Of a stretch of 64,000 nt of DNA, positions 44,349 to 52,774 are shown piece by piece. The notes under the pieces were generated by a model. The model searched no databases. It was not told the origin of the DNA and saw only the letters and a program-made list of their open reading frames with translations. The stretch covers positions 38,145 to 102,144 of the forward strand of contig NZ_LZOZ01000009.1 in the NCBI RefSeq assembly GCF_001679485.1, in the 5' to 3' direction. Both the position numbers and the translations under genes were made by a program. Origin of the DNA: Haemophilus sp. CCUG 60358. Its GTDB lineage: Bacteria > Pseudomonadota > Gammaproteobacteria > Enterobacterales > Pasteurellaceae. The first letter of the stretch is position 1; each line of letters starts with the position of its first letter.

Positions 44349-45788
44349 TTATTTCCAAATTCGATGATCTAATACTCGTTTTTTAATTTCAGGATAGAGG
44401 TCAATTTTAAATTCAGGCTCTTTTCCTTCTTTTAATTGACGCTGATAGTCTTTCATTAACTTCCACACAATCGGGGAAAGTAAAACAATCGCGACTAAGT
44501 TAATAATTGCCATCACAGCCATCACCGTATCTGCAAAATTCCACACGACATTGCCTGATTTTACTGAACCGAAATAAACAAAGAACAATACCGATAAGCG
44601 GAACAACCATACAAACCAAGGTTTATTTTTAATAAAGCGAATGTTACTTTCCGCATAAGCATAGTTACCAATGATAGAAGAATAAGCGAAAAGCAATAAG
44701 ATGAAAGCTAAGAAGTGTACGCCAAATTCACCTACATGATAACGCAATGCATTTTGCGTTAAGGAAATACTTTTCAGTGTTTCACTGCCGTAATTATCTG
44801 AAAGCAGAATAATCACTGCCGTACAAGTACATACGATCATGGTATCTACAAATACACCAAGCATTTGCACTAAACCTTGGCTTACTGGATGTTTTACATG
44901 TGCCGCTGCGGCCGCATTTGGGGCTGACCCCATCCCCGCTTCATTAGAGAATAATCCGCGCTTAATCCCCATCATCATGGCTTTAGACACTAAAGCACCA
45001 AACATACCACCAGCAGCAGATTGGAAAGTAAAGGCACTTTTATAAATATTGGCGATTACCGTTGGGATCATATCAATATGCATGCCTAAGATAATTACCG
45101 CCATAATTAGATAAAAGAGTGCCATCATCGGTACTACGCTACTAGAAATGGTCGCAATACGTTTCACGCCACCGAAAATAATCGCAGCAGTTAAAACAAC
45201 TAAAACAAGACCAACATATTCACCTTGCCAATTCCAAGCATTTTTAGTTGCTTCTACGATTGAGTTTGCTTGTACTGAATTAAATGCAAAACCAAAGGTA
45301 AAAATAAGTGAAATAGCAAACGCTGCAGCCAAGCAACGAGATTTCAAACCTTGTGTAATATAGTAAGCGGGGCCACCACGGAAAGAACCATCCTTATCTT
45401 GAATTTTAAATACTTGTGCTAAGGTAGATTCTGCAAAAGCACTCGACATGCCAATAAATGCGGTTACCCACATCCAGAACACCGCACCTTCACCACCAAG
45501 CGCTATAGCTGTCGCCACACCACTGATATTACCAACACCAACTCGACTTGCAAGCCCAGTTGCAAATGCCTGGAATGGTGTTAAAGAATTCCCCTCAGTA
45601 GCACGTCCAAACCACATTTCACGTATACTTGCAGGGAAAAGACGCAATTGTACTAAGCCTGTTGTAATCGTAAAAAATAAGCCTACACCTAATAAAATAA
45701 CAATCGTGATATTCCATAATGGCTCATCTAAATGTTCAACAACCCATGTTAAACCTTGCTCAATCCAGTTTCCAAATTCTGTCAACAT
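44349..45788 (-). CDS. Sodium:alanine symporter family protein
   Basis: This encodes 479 residues from the ATG at 45788 (GCGAGG site). It has about 10-11 membrane helices and the AGCS/AlsT signatures GVGNISGVATAIALGGEGAVFWMWVTAFIGM (in part, about 85-110), KIQDKDGSFRGGPAYYI (about 135) and KRGLFSNEAGMGSAPNAAAAA (in part, about 285). It imports alanine or glycine with sodium. The exact amino acid is not certain. Confidence 0.9.
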   Translation of the reverse strand: MLTEFGNWIEQGLTWVVEHLDEPLWNITIVILLGVGLFFTITTGLVQLRLFPASIREMWFGRATEGNSLTPFQAFATGLASRVGVGNISGVATAIALGGEGAVFWMWVTAFIGMSSAFAESTLAQVFKIQDKDGSFRGGPAYYITQGLKSRCLAAAFAISLIFTFGFAFNSVQANSIVEATKNAWNWQGEYVGLVLVVLTAAIIFGGVKRIATISSSVVPMMALFYLIMAVIILGMHIDMIPTVIANIYKSAFTFQSAAGGMFGALVSKAMMMGIKRGLFSNEAGMGSAPNAAAAAHVKHPVSQGLVQMLGVFVDTMIVCTCTAVIILLSDNYGSETLKSISLTQNALRYHVGEFGVHFLAFILLLFAYSSIIGNYAYAESNIRFIKNKPWFVWLFRLSVLFFVYFGSVKSGNVVWNFADTVMAVMAIINLVAIVLLSPIVWKLMKDYQRQLKEGKEPEFKIDLYPEIKKRVLDHRIWK

Positions 45789-45838
45789 AAAAACCTCGCT
45801 TAAAAAAATCAATATTTTGATTGTAGAGAGATAAAAGA

Positions 45839-45875
45839 AAAAATCCAGTTTTCTTAAAAAGAAACTGGATTTTTA
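45839..45875 (-). terminator. Terminator between nagK and the alanine symporter
   Basis: AAAATCCAGTTTC / GAAAACTGGATTTTT stem, T run on both strands. Confidence 0.75.
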
Positions 45876-45925
45876 TCCTATAACACAAAATTTATTCAGA
45901 TTTTTGCTGTATTTTTAGATTAAAT

Positions 45926-46843
45926 CTATTCACGTTTTAAAAATAATGCTGCAGCACCACGCACTCCACCAGAATCACCATGTTTTGCTTTTTTGATTGG
46001 TGGCACTTTTGCACTACGCATTAAATGAGGTGGCAATGCTTTTGGTAACGCTTCATAGAGATAATCAAAATTCGATAAACCACCACCAAGAACAATCATA
46101 TGTGGATCAAATGCAGTGATAATGTTACCGATAGAAATAGCCGCTAACTCTACAAAAATGCGAACAAAATCAACCGCACTTTCCTCTTCCGCATAAAAGC
46201 GATCGATAATGTCTTTCGCTGATAATGCCTCGCCTTTTAAGTCTCGGTACAACATTTCAAAACCGCGACCTGAAATATACGTATCTAAACAGGCATGATT
46301 ACCACAACCACATTGATAAATAGGGGCTTTATCCCAACCCAATAATTTTAAGGCATGATAATTTAATTGAAGATGCCCTAACTCCCCTGCCATCCCCACT
46401 TGTCCTGAGTGAATTTTGCCATTAATCACAAAGCCACCACCAAAACCAGTGCCTAAAATCAGCCCTAATACGGAAGGATATTGGGTATTCTCTTCGTCCC
46501 AAGCTTCAGAAAGCGCAAAGCAATTTGCATCATTTTCAGCTCGCACTTCACGCCCGAGTATTTTCTCAAGATCAGTTAAAATGGGCTTATTATCTGCGAC
46601 ACGAATATTCGTCACCTCAGCAAGCCCTGTTGTTAAATTAACAAATCCTGGCAACCCAAGGCCTACCGTGCCTTTTTCACCAAAATGAGCATCCGCACGT
46701 TCGACTAAAACTTTGATCGCTTGCAACCAATCTTGATAATCTGTCTGTGGTGTTAGCACGCGCTCAGTATAAAGTTTTTCTAATTTTTCATTAAAGGCAG
46801 CCAATTCAATCTTTGTGCCACCAATATCAATACCGTAATACAT
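45926..46843 (-). CDS. nagK: N-acetyl-D-glucosamine kinase
   Basis: This encodes 305 residues (E. coli NagK 303). It is a ROK kinase: [17 protein letters not shown] at the start, ATP and sugar residues in [15 protein letters not shown] (about 105-120), [19 protein letters not shown] (in part, about 130), zinc-binding [18 protein letters not shown] (about 180-195), and [17 protein letters not shown] at the end. It phosphorylates free GlcNAc, mainly from recycling of cell-wall sugars. The whole protein aligns with E. coli NagK rather than Mak. Confidence 0.92.
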   Translation of the reverse strand: MYYGIDIGGTKIELAAFNEKLEKLYTERVLTPQTDYQDWLQAIKVLVERADAHFGEKGTVGLGLPGFVNLTTGLAEVTNIRVADNKPILTDLEKILGREVRAENDANCFALSEAWDEENTQYPSVLGLILGTGFGGGFVINGKIHSGQVGMAGELGHLQLNYHALKLLGWDKAPIYQCGCGNHACLDTYISGRGFEMLYRDLKGEALSAKDIIDRFYAEEESAVDFVRIFVELAAISIGNIITAFDPHMIVLGGGLSNFDYLYEALPKALPPHLMRSAKVPPIKKAKHGDSGGVRGAAALFLKRE

Positions 46844-46948
46844 ATTGTCTCCTTAAAAGAGCGGTCAAATTTGTTGGAATATATAGGCTGTATTTTCCTT
46901 GAAATCAAAATGAAAATCCATGACAAAAATCATATTTTGTACAAGCAT

Positions 46949-46986
46949 AAAAAAAAGACCAGCTTTATCACTAAAACCGGTCTTTG
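46949..46986 (-). terminator. pgpB terminator
   Basis: On the minus strand AAAGACCGG / CTGGTCTTT (one mismatch), then eight Ts. Confidence 0.75.
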
Positions 46987-46989
46987 ATC

Positions 46990-47715
46990 CTATTTATTGT
47001 TAAACAAGCCTTTCTTCTGTAAGAAATCAAAAATAATTAAATGAACAATCCACGCCGAAATTATCGCCACAAATAAATCGATAGGATAATGCATTCCAAG
47101 GCGGACTCGGCTAATCAACATTAATACTCCCCAAATGGTCATGGCACCAATCAGTAATTCCGCTTTAAAAGAACGATTACCTGATAATTGGCTAAATCCA
47201 ACGGCTAACATTAGCCAAGTGGCTGCAAAAATAGAATGTCCTGATGGGAAAGAATAACCTGTTTCATCTTCATAATGCGCTTTTAACCAGGCTGGTGTAT
47301 CGGCTTGTGTAGAATAAAATTTATCAACTAATTTTGCACGCTCTGAACGATCTTGATGATAAAAAGCATCCGTAGTGCTTTCTGTTTTTTCCGCTAAATA
47401 GACGGTGAAAGGACGTGGCTCGGCAAAAACCGTTTTTAAACCTGTTTTAATCACTTGTGTGGATAATACCGACAGGCCCATTACAATCACGCCCATAATC
47501 CACTGTTTACGATTTTCAAAAAGAAAACGGAAAAGTAAAGCAAACACACCACAGGTAATTAAAGCGTAAGGCACACTACCTGTTTCGGTTAAAAGATAAA
47601 GCCAATAATCCCATTCCATTAATTGGTTGTTTCCATGCCAATGATAAGCAAAACCCCAAACAAAAAATGGTACAAGACAAAGGAATAACGTATATAATGA
47701 CAGCCTTTTAAACAT
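46990..47715 (-). CDS. pgpB: Phosphatidylglycerophosphatase B-like PAP2 phosphatase
   Basis: This encodes 241 residues with six membrane helices. The PAP2 triad is visible: the first motif KTVFAEPRPFTVYL (about 95-110), the second YSFPSGHSIFAATW (about 152-165, with the catalytic His) and the third SRVRLGMHYPIDLFVAI (about 205-222). It dephosphorylates phosphatidylglycerophosphate and undecaprenyl pyrophosphate at the periplasmic side. It diverges from ribA with 66 bases between. Confidence 0.9.
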   Translation of the reverse strand: MFKRLSLYTLFLCLVPFFVWGFAYHWHGNNQLMEWDYWLYLLTETGSVPYALITCGVFALLFRFLFENRKQWIMGVIVMGLSVLSTQVIKTGLKTVFAEPRPFTVYLAEKTESTTDAFYHQDRSERAKLVDKFYSTQADTPAWLKAHYEDETGYSFPSGHSIFAATWLMLAVGFSQLSGNRSFKAELLIGAMTIWGVLMLISRVRLGMHYPIDLFVAIISAWIVHLIIFDFLQKKGLFNNK

Positions 47716-47781
47716 TGTTGCCTCTTGATAATAAAAATAAAGTGCATATTTTAGCAGAATAAAGTTGAAAAAGGATAAGTT

Positions 47782-48429
47782 ATGTCAAAAATCCAATTGG
47801 TTGCTCAAGCCAATTTGCCTACCGAATATGGTATATTTAAAATGGTCGGATTTGAATTTCCCGATACAAAAAAAGAACATGTCGCATTAGTAATGGGTGA
47901 TATTTCAAACCAAGATGAGCCTGTACTCGCCCGTATTCATTCGGAATGCTTAACGGGTGATGCATTACACAGTTTGAAATGTGATTGTGGTTTCCAACTG
48001 GCGGCTGCGCTACGTCAAATTAGCGAAGCGGGTCGTGGTGTGTTGATCTATCATCGTGAAGAAGGACGAGGTATTGGTCTAATTAATAAAATTCGTGCTT
48101 ATTCATTACAAGATCAAGGCATGGATACTATTGAAGCCAATCTTGCATTAGGTTTTAAAGCTGATGAACGTAACTTTAATGTGTGTGCCGATATGTTTGA
48201 ATTATTAGGTGTGAAGCAAGTTCGCTTGATGACAAACAACCCGCAAAAAGTAGAAACGATGAAAAAAGCAGGCATTAATATCGTAGAACGTGTGCCATTG
48301 AATGTAGGTGAAAACCGTTACAATACGAAATATCTTGATACCAAAGCGAAAAAAATGGGCCATTATATTGTGCACAATAATGAAGAACATTTAATGACTT
48401 GCCCACATTGCCAAGAAGAAGTTATTTAA
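47782..48429 (+). CDS. ribA: GTP cyclohydrolase II
   Basis: This encodes 215 residues, closely matching RibA. The zinc ligands are in [21 protein letters not shown] (in part; three Cys, about 55-70). The GTP-binding and catalytic part is [32 protein letters not shown] (in part, about 92-120). It opens GTP to start riboflavin synthesis. It stands alone and is not a RibB-RibA fusion. No FMN riboswitch is visible in front of it. Confidence 0.95.
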   Translation: MSKIQLVAQANLPTEYGIFKMVGFEFPDTKKEHVALVMGDISNQDEPVLARIHSECLTGDALHSLKCDCGFQLAAALRQISEAGRGVLIYHREEGRGIGLINKIRAYSLQDQGMDTIEANLALGFKADERNFNVCADMFELLGVKQVRLMTNNPQKVETMKKAGINIVERVPLNVGENRYNTKYLDTKAKKMGHYIVHNNEEHLMTCPHCQEEVI

Positions 48430-48430
48430 T

Positions 48431-48462
48431 AAAAAAGCCATACAACTGTATGGCTTTTCTTT
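48431..48462 (+). terminator. ribA terminator
   Basis: AAAAGCCATACA / TGTATGGCTTTT stem with T run. Confidence 0.8.
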
Positions 48463-48473
48463 TGTCAAAACAA

Positions 48474-48617
48474 TTATTGATTAACGCCCCAATGACGAGT
48501 GTCTTTATCAAATTTCATGCCTGAATGAGATCCTTCTGAACCATTAAAATAAACGTCTTTATTTGCGCAAGCTGAAATCACTAATGCACCGATAACAATA
48601 AGAATTAATTTTTTCAT
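48474..48617 (-). CDS. Small lipoprotein, 47 residues
   Basis: The start is the ATG at 48617 (AAAGGTAAACACA site); a longer reading lacks a ribosome site. A signal sequence (KKLILIVIGALVISAC) ends in a lipobox (VISAC), so the mature lipoprotein would be only about 31 residues. The mature part is polar: ANKDVYFNGSEGSHSGMKFD (in part) ending RHWGVNQ. Similar tiny lipoproteins occur in other Pasteurellaceae, but no function is known. Confidence 0.7.
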   Translation of the reverse strand: MKKLILIVIGALVISACANKDVYFNGSEGSHSGMKFDKDTRHWGVNQ

Positions 48618-48745
48618 TGTGTTTACCTTTTTAAAACTAACTTGTCCAAATTGTATCATAACTTTTGTTGGCCTTACCTGCTTAAATTAGTCCTTTTCTT
48701 GCAAAATTTATCTTTGACTTCTACAATACCGCCTCATTTTTAACT

Positions 48746-48780
48746 TGTAGTTCGCAAACCTCCTACATAAAAAAACTAGG
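48746..48780 (+). promoter_or_regulatory. preQ1-I riboswitch before queC
   Basis: Stem TGTAG (48746-48750) with CTACA (48763-48767), loop TTCGCAAACCTC, then the A-rich stretch ATAAAAAAACTAGG. CCT in the loop can pair with AGG at 48778-48780 (the ribosome site TAGG) to form the class I pseudoknot. This would hide the queC ribosome site when preQ1 is bound. Confidence 0.85.
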
Positions 48781-48786
48781 TATCCT

Positions 48787-49458
48787 ATGAATATTTCAAA
48801 TCCTAATCTCAACCGTAAAGCCCTTGTGATCTTCTCTGGTGGACAAGATTCCACAACCTGTTTAATTCAAGCTATTGCCGAATATGGCGTAGAAAATGTT
48901 GAAACCGTCACCTTTCAATACGGCCAACGTCATGCCATTGAATTAGAAAAAGCCCGTTGGATCGCCAAAGATCTCGGCGTAAAACAAACGTTGATTGATA
49001 CATCTGTCATCAAATCTATCACTCACAATGCCTTAATGGATGCAAATGCTGACATTGAGCAAAAAGACGGGGAATTACCGAATACCTTTGTGGATGGCCG
49101 AAATGCGCTCTTCTTATTGTATGCGGCAATTTACGCAAAAGGACAAGGTATTAATGACATTATCACAGGCGTATGTGAAACAGATTTCAGTGGCTATCCC
49201 GATTGCCGAGATGTGTTTATTAAATCCATGAATGTCACCCTTAATTTAGCCATGGATTATCCGTTCAATTTAAAAACACCGCTAATGTATCTCACCAAAG
49301 CACAAACTTGGGCATTAGCTGATGAATTAGGTGCGTTAGATTATGTTCGTCAGCATACCCACACTTGCTATGAAGGTGTTGAAGGTGGCTGTGGGGAATG
49401 CCCAAGCTGTAAATTGAGAGATAAAGGCTTGCAGGAATATTTAGCAACAAAAGCTTAG
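48787..49458 (+). CDS. queC: 7-cyano-7-deazaguanine synthase
   Basis: This encodes 223 residues (E. coli QueC 231). The PP-loop [13 protein letters not shown] (about residues 14-26) binds ATP. The C-terminal [18 protein letters not shown] (about 190-207) holds four Cys for zinc. [15 protein letters not shown] (about 100) and [18 protein letters not shown] (about 125) are family motifs. It converts 7-carboxy-7-deazaguanine to preQ0 in queuosine synthesis, and its expression is set by the preQ1 riboswitch at its 5' end. Confidence 0.95.
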   Translation: MNISNPNLNRKALVIFSGGQDSTTCLIQAIAEYGVENVETVTFQYGQRHAIELEKARWIAKDLGVKQTLIDTSVIKSITHNALMDANADIEQKDGELPNTFVDGRNALFLLYAAIYAKGQGINDIITGVCETDFSGYPDCRDVFIKSMNVTLNLAMDYPFNLKTPLMYLTKAQTWALADELGALDYVRQHTHTCYEGVEGGCGECPSCKLRDKGLQEYLATKA

Positions 49459-49507
49459 TATCTCGATAACTCACTCCATAACAGATTAAATAGATTCAAA
49501 TGAACCC

Positions 49508-49549
49508 CAAGTGCGGTCAAAATTCACGTCAAATTTTGACCGCACTTTT
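49508..49549. terminator. Inverted uptake-sequence pair after queC
   Basis: CAAGTGCGGTCAAAATT...AAATTTTGACCGCACTTTT with full cores in both arms. Confidence 0.85.
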
Positions 49550-49654
49550 ACTTGATATAGTATCCTTATCTTTTCTCATCTTTGATTTTATAAACGCGTC
49601 ATTTTTTGATAAAATCACGCTAATTTTTTTATAAATAAGTAACTAATTTTAAAA

Positions 49655-51553
49655 ATGACTACAAATTATTCCGCTCAAGAAATTACGGTTTTAAAAGATC
49701 TCGAACCGGTGCAAATTCGCCCCGGCATGTACACGGACACTACCCGTCCAAATCACCTTGCTCAAGAAGTTATCGATAACAGTGTGGACGAAGCCCTTGC
49801 GGGTTTTGCCACCAAAGTTGAAGTGATTTTACACGCCGATCAATCGCTTGAAGTCATTGATAATGGCCGCGGAATGCCTGTGGATATTCACCCAACTGAA
49901 GGCGTTTCTGGTGTCGAAGTGATCTTAACCAAACTTCATGCTGGCGGTAAGTTCTCGAATAAAAACTATGAATTTGCCGGTGGTTTACACGGGGTGGGGA
50001 TTTCTGTCGTCAATGCCCTTTCTGAACGCGTTGATATTCAAGTTAAACGTAACGGTGAAGTGTATAAAATTGCCTTTGAAAATGGCGCAAAAGTAGAAGA
50101 ATTAGAAGTCATCGGGGCTTGTGGCAGACGTACAACCGGCACCACCGTTCATTTTAGACCGAATCCAAAATATTTTGATAGCAAGAATTTTTCTGTTAGT
50201 CGTTTACGCCACTTATTACGTGCGAAAGCCGTGCTTTGTTCTGGCTTAGAAATTAAATTTGTCGATAAAGTGAATAACACTGAAGATGTGTGGTGCTATC
50301 AAGATGGTTTATCCGATTACTTAACTGAAGCGGTAAATGGTTTTGAAACCTTGCCTGAAAAACCATTTGTTGGTGAATTTAAAGGCTCCACAGAAGCGGT
50401 AAGCTGGGCATTGTTATGGTTACCTGAAGGTGGCGAGCTTATTGCTGAAAGCTATGTAAACTTGATTCCAACAGTCCAAGGCGGAACACACGTAAATGGT
50501 CTTCGCCAAGGCTTGCTCAATGCCATGACCGAATATTGCGAATTCCGCAATAAATTACCACGTGGCGTGAAATTAACCGCAGACGATATTTGGGATCGCT
50601 GTGCTTATATTCTTTCACTGAAAATGCAGGATGCCCAATTTGCCGGGCAAACGAAAGAACGCTTATCTTCTCGTCAAAGTGCGGTCTTTGTTGCGGGTGT
50701 TTTAAAAGACGCCTTCAGTTTGTGGTTAAACCAGAACGTACAAGATGCCGATCGCTTAGCTGAAATGGCCATTAGCTCTGCACAACGTCGTTTAAACGCT
50801 GCAAAAAAAGTCGTACGTAAAAAATTAGTCAGCGGCCCTGCTCTACCGGGTAAATTAGCCGATTGTGCATCACAAAATTTAGAAAAAACCGAATTATTCT
50901 TAGTAGAAGGTGACTCTGCGGGCGGCTCAGCCAAACAGGCTCGTGACCGTGAATATCAAGCAATCCTGCCGTTACGTGGAAAAATCTTAAATACTTGGGA
51001 AGTGGCTAGTGATCAAGTACTTGGCTCAACGGAAATTCATGATATTGCAGTGGCGCTTGGTATCGATCCTGATAATGAAGATTTATCTCAACTTCGTTAC
51101 GGTAAAGTCTGTATTTTAGCCGATGCGGACTCTGATGGTTTGCACATCGCCACCCTGCTTTGTGCACTCTTTTTACGTCACTTCCCTAAATTGGTTCAAG
51201 ATGGACACGTTTATGTGGCAATGCCACCACTCTATCGTATCGACTTAGGCAAAGAAGTGTTTTATGCCCTCGATGAAAGCGAAAAAGAAGCGATTTTAGA
51301 ACGCTTAAAAAGTAAAAAAGGCACCTTAAACGTACAACGATTTAAAGGTTTAGGTGAAATGGATCCGTCACAATTACGTGAAACTACCATGGATCCGAAT
51401 ACACGCCGTTTAGTTCAATTAACCTATGAGCTAGGCGAAGATCAAGGGGCTGAAACATTAGAATTAATGGATATGTTACTCGCCAAAAAACGAGCGGAAG
51501 ATCGCAAAAATTGGTTGCAAACCAATGGAGATCAAGTGGATTTAGCTGTTTAA
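49655..51553 (+). CDS. parE: DNA topoisomerase IV subunit B
   Basis: This encodes 632 residues (E. coli ParE 630). GHKL ATPase: EVIDNSVDEALAG (about 38-50), EVIDNGRGMPVD, AGGKFSNKNYEFAGGLHGVG (in part, about 100-120). Transducer and TOPRIM follow: LVEGDSAGGSAKQARDREYQ (in part, about 415-430) and ADADSDGLHIATLL. It decatenates daughter chromosomes with ParC. Nirk/AniA-like gene 51570-52763, not parC, follows it by 16 bases. Confidence 0.96.
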   Translation: MTTNYSAQEITVLKDLEPVQIRPGMYTDTTRPNHLAQEVIDNSVDEALAGFATKVEVILHADQSLEVIDNGRGMPVDIHPTEGVSGVEVILTKLHAGGKFSNKNYEFAGGLHGVGISVVNALSERVDIQVKRNGEVYKIAFENGAKVEELEVIGACGRRTTGTTVHFRPNPKYFDSKNFSVSRLRHLLRAKAVLCSGLEIKFVDKVNNTEDVWCYQDGLSDYLTEAVNGFETLPEKPFVGEFKGSTEAVSWALLWLPEGGELIAESYVNLIPTVQGGTHVNGLRQGLLNAMTEYCEFRNKLPRGVKLTADDIWDRCAYILSLKMQDAQFAGQTKERLSSRQSAVFVAGVLKDAFSLWLNQNVQDADRLAEMAISSAQRRLNAAKKVVRKKLVSGPALPGKLADCASQNLEKTELFLVEGDSAGGSAKQARDREYQAILPLRGKILNTWEVASDQVLGSTEIHDIAVALGIDPDNEDLSQLRYGKVCILADADSDGLHIATLLCALFLRHFPKLVQDGHVYVAMPPLYRIDLGKEVFYALDESEKEAILERLKSKKGTLNVQRFKGLGEMDPSQLRETTMDPNTRRLVQLTYELGEDQGAETLELMDMLLAKKRAEDRKNWLQTNGDQVDLAV

Positions 51554-51569
51554 TTATTTGAGGTTAATC

Positions 51570-52763
51570 ATGAACGAACAACGTCGAGATTTTTTTAAGA
51601 ATAGTGCACTAGGCCTAGCAACGATTACATTAGGTGCAGGTTTAAGCCTTATTCCTTCAGCTCAAGCAGAGGAAAAGTCCTCTAATATGGCAACCACTGC
51701 GGTTGAAAATTTACCTGAAATTGAAGCTGAGCTGACGCTTGCCCCCAATGTACCAAAACCGATTGAACGTAATCACCCTGCAAAAGTCGTGGTAAAACTG
51801 ACCGCACTTGAGCAAATTATGGATTTGATGGATGGTGTACAATTTAAATTCTGGACATTAAACGGTAGCGTGCCTGCGCCATTCATTCGTGTACGCGAAG
51901 GCGATATGGTGGAAGTCCAACTTTCCAACTCAGCGAGTTCAATGATGCCGCACAGTATCGATTTTCACGCTGCCGCTGTGCCAATGGGTGGTGCTATTGC
52001 GAGTGAAACGCCACCAACACGTACATCCACCTTCCAATTTAGAGCATTACGTTCTGGCATTTATTTATATCATTGTGGCAGTCAGCCTGTTGATATTCAC
52101 CTTGCTAAAGGGATGTATGGTTTAGTTTTAGTTGAGCCAAAAGAAGGCTTACCAAAAGTGGATCGTGAATTTTACCTTATGCAAAGTGAATTCTATACAA
52201 AAGGTGAATTTGGCGATCCTGGCTTGCAACCGTTTAGTATGAAAAAAGCTATTGATGAGCGCCCAGAATATGTCCTCTTCAACGGCAAAGTCGGCGCAAC
52301 CATGGATGAAAATGCCTTAAAAGCAAAAACTGGAGAAACAATTCGCCTATTTGTAGGAAATGCGGGGCCGAATTTATGCTCTTCTTTCCACTTAATCGGT
52401 GCGGTATTTGACAATGTGTATGTAGAAGGCGGCACACTTGTTAATCACAATGTTCAAACGACCTTGATTCCATCTGGCAGTGCCACCATGGTAGAAACTC
52501 GAATTGATGTGCCGGGTACTTATGTCTTTATGGATCATTCCATTTTCCGCGCTGTAAACAAAGGCACAATGGGACATATTGTAGTTGAAGGCGAAAAAAA
52601 TCCAAATATTTATTCCGGCAAATTAAAAGACGAAGCCTTTAAAGAAGCCAATCCACAAAAACCGCAACCCGTTCCTTATGAAATAGACAGCCATAAAGGA
52701 ATAGATATGGGACATTCTCCTCACGAACATTCAGATGCAAATTCTGGTGCAACAAGAAAATAG
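51570..52763 (+). CDS. nirK: Copper nitrite reductase (NirK/AniA type), Tat-exported
   Basis: This encodes 397 residues from the ATG at 51570 (TTTGAGG site). A twin-arginine signal (EQRRDFFKNSALG) ends near AQA-E33. Two cupredoxin domains follow. Every copper ligand of Neisseria AniA/NirK is in place: type 1 His128, Cys169, His177, Met182 (MPH, YHC, IHLAKGM) and type 2 His133, His168, His323 (DFH, YHC, MDHSIFRA). The catalytic Asp131 and His274 are present. The identical KGMYGLVLVEPKEGLPKVD stretch (in part) also supports this. It reduces nitrite to NO in the periplasm. The tail (HKGIDMGHSPHEH) is His-rich. It contains an uptake core (51801-51809). It sits between parE and parC with no visible promoter of its own. 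Confidence 0.88.
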   Translation: MNEQRRDFFKNSALGLATITLGAGLSLIPSAQAEEKSSNMATTAVENLPEIEAELTLAPNVPKPIERNHPAKVVVKLTALEQIMDLMDGVQFKFWTLNGSVPAPFIRVREGDMVEVQLSNSASSMMPHSIDFHAAAVPMGGAIASETPPTRTSTFQFRALRSGIYLYHCGSQPVDIHLAKGMYGLVLVEPKEGLPKVDREFYLMQSEFYTKGEFGDPGLQPFSMKKAIDERPEYVLFNGKVGATMDENALKAKTGETIRLFVGNAGPNLCSSFHLIGAVFDNVYVEGGTLVNHNVQTTLIPSGSATMVETRIDVPGTYVFMDHSIFRAVNKGTMGHIVVEGEKNPNIYSGKLKDEAFKEANPQKPQPVPYEIDSHKGIDMGHSPHEHSDANSGATRK

Positions 52764-52774
52764 ATTAGAAAAAT

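Noticed and set aside
47716..47781. An FMN riboswitch before ribA
   Set aside because: The 66-bp gap is too short for the aptamer and lacks its conserved elements.
51570..52763. Reading the multicopper-type protein as the cell-division protein FtsP/SufI
   Set aside because: Both have a Tat signal and cupredoxin domains, but FtsP has lost copper ligands, whereas all seven nitrite-reductase copper ligands and both catalytic residues are present here.
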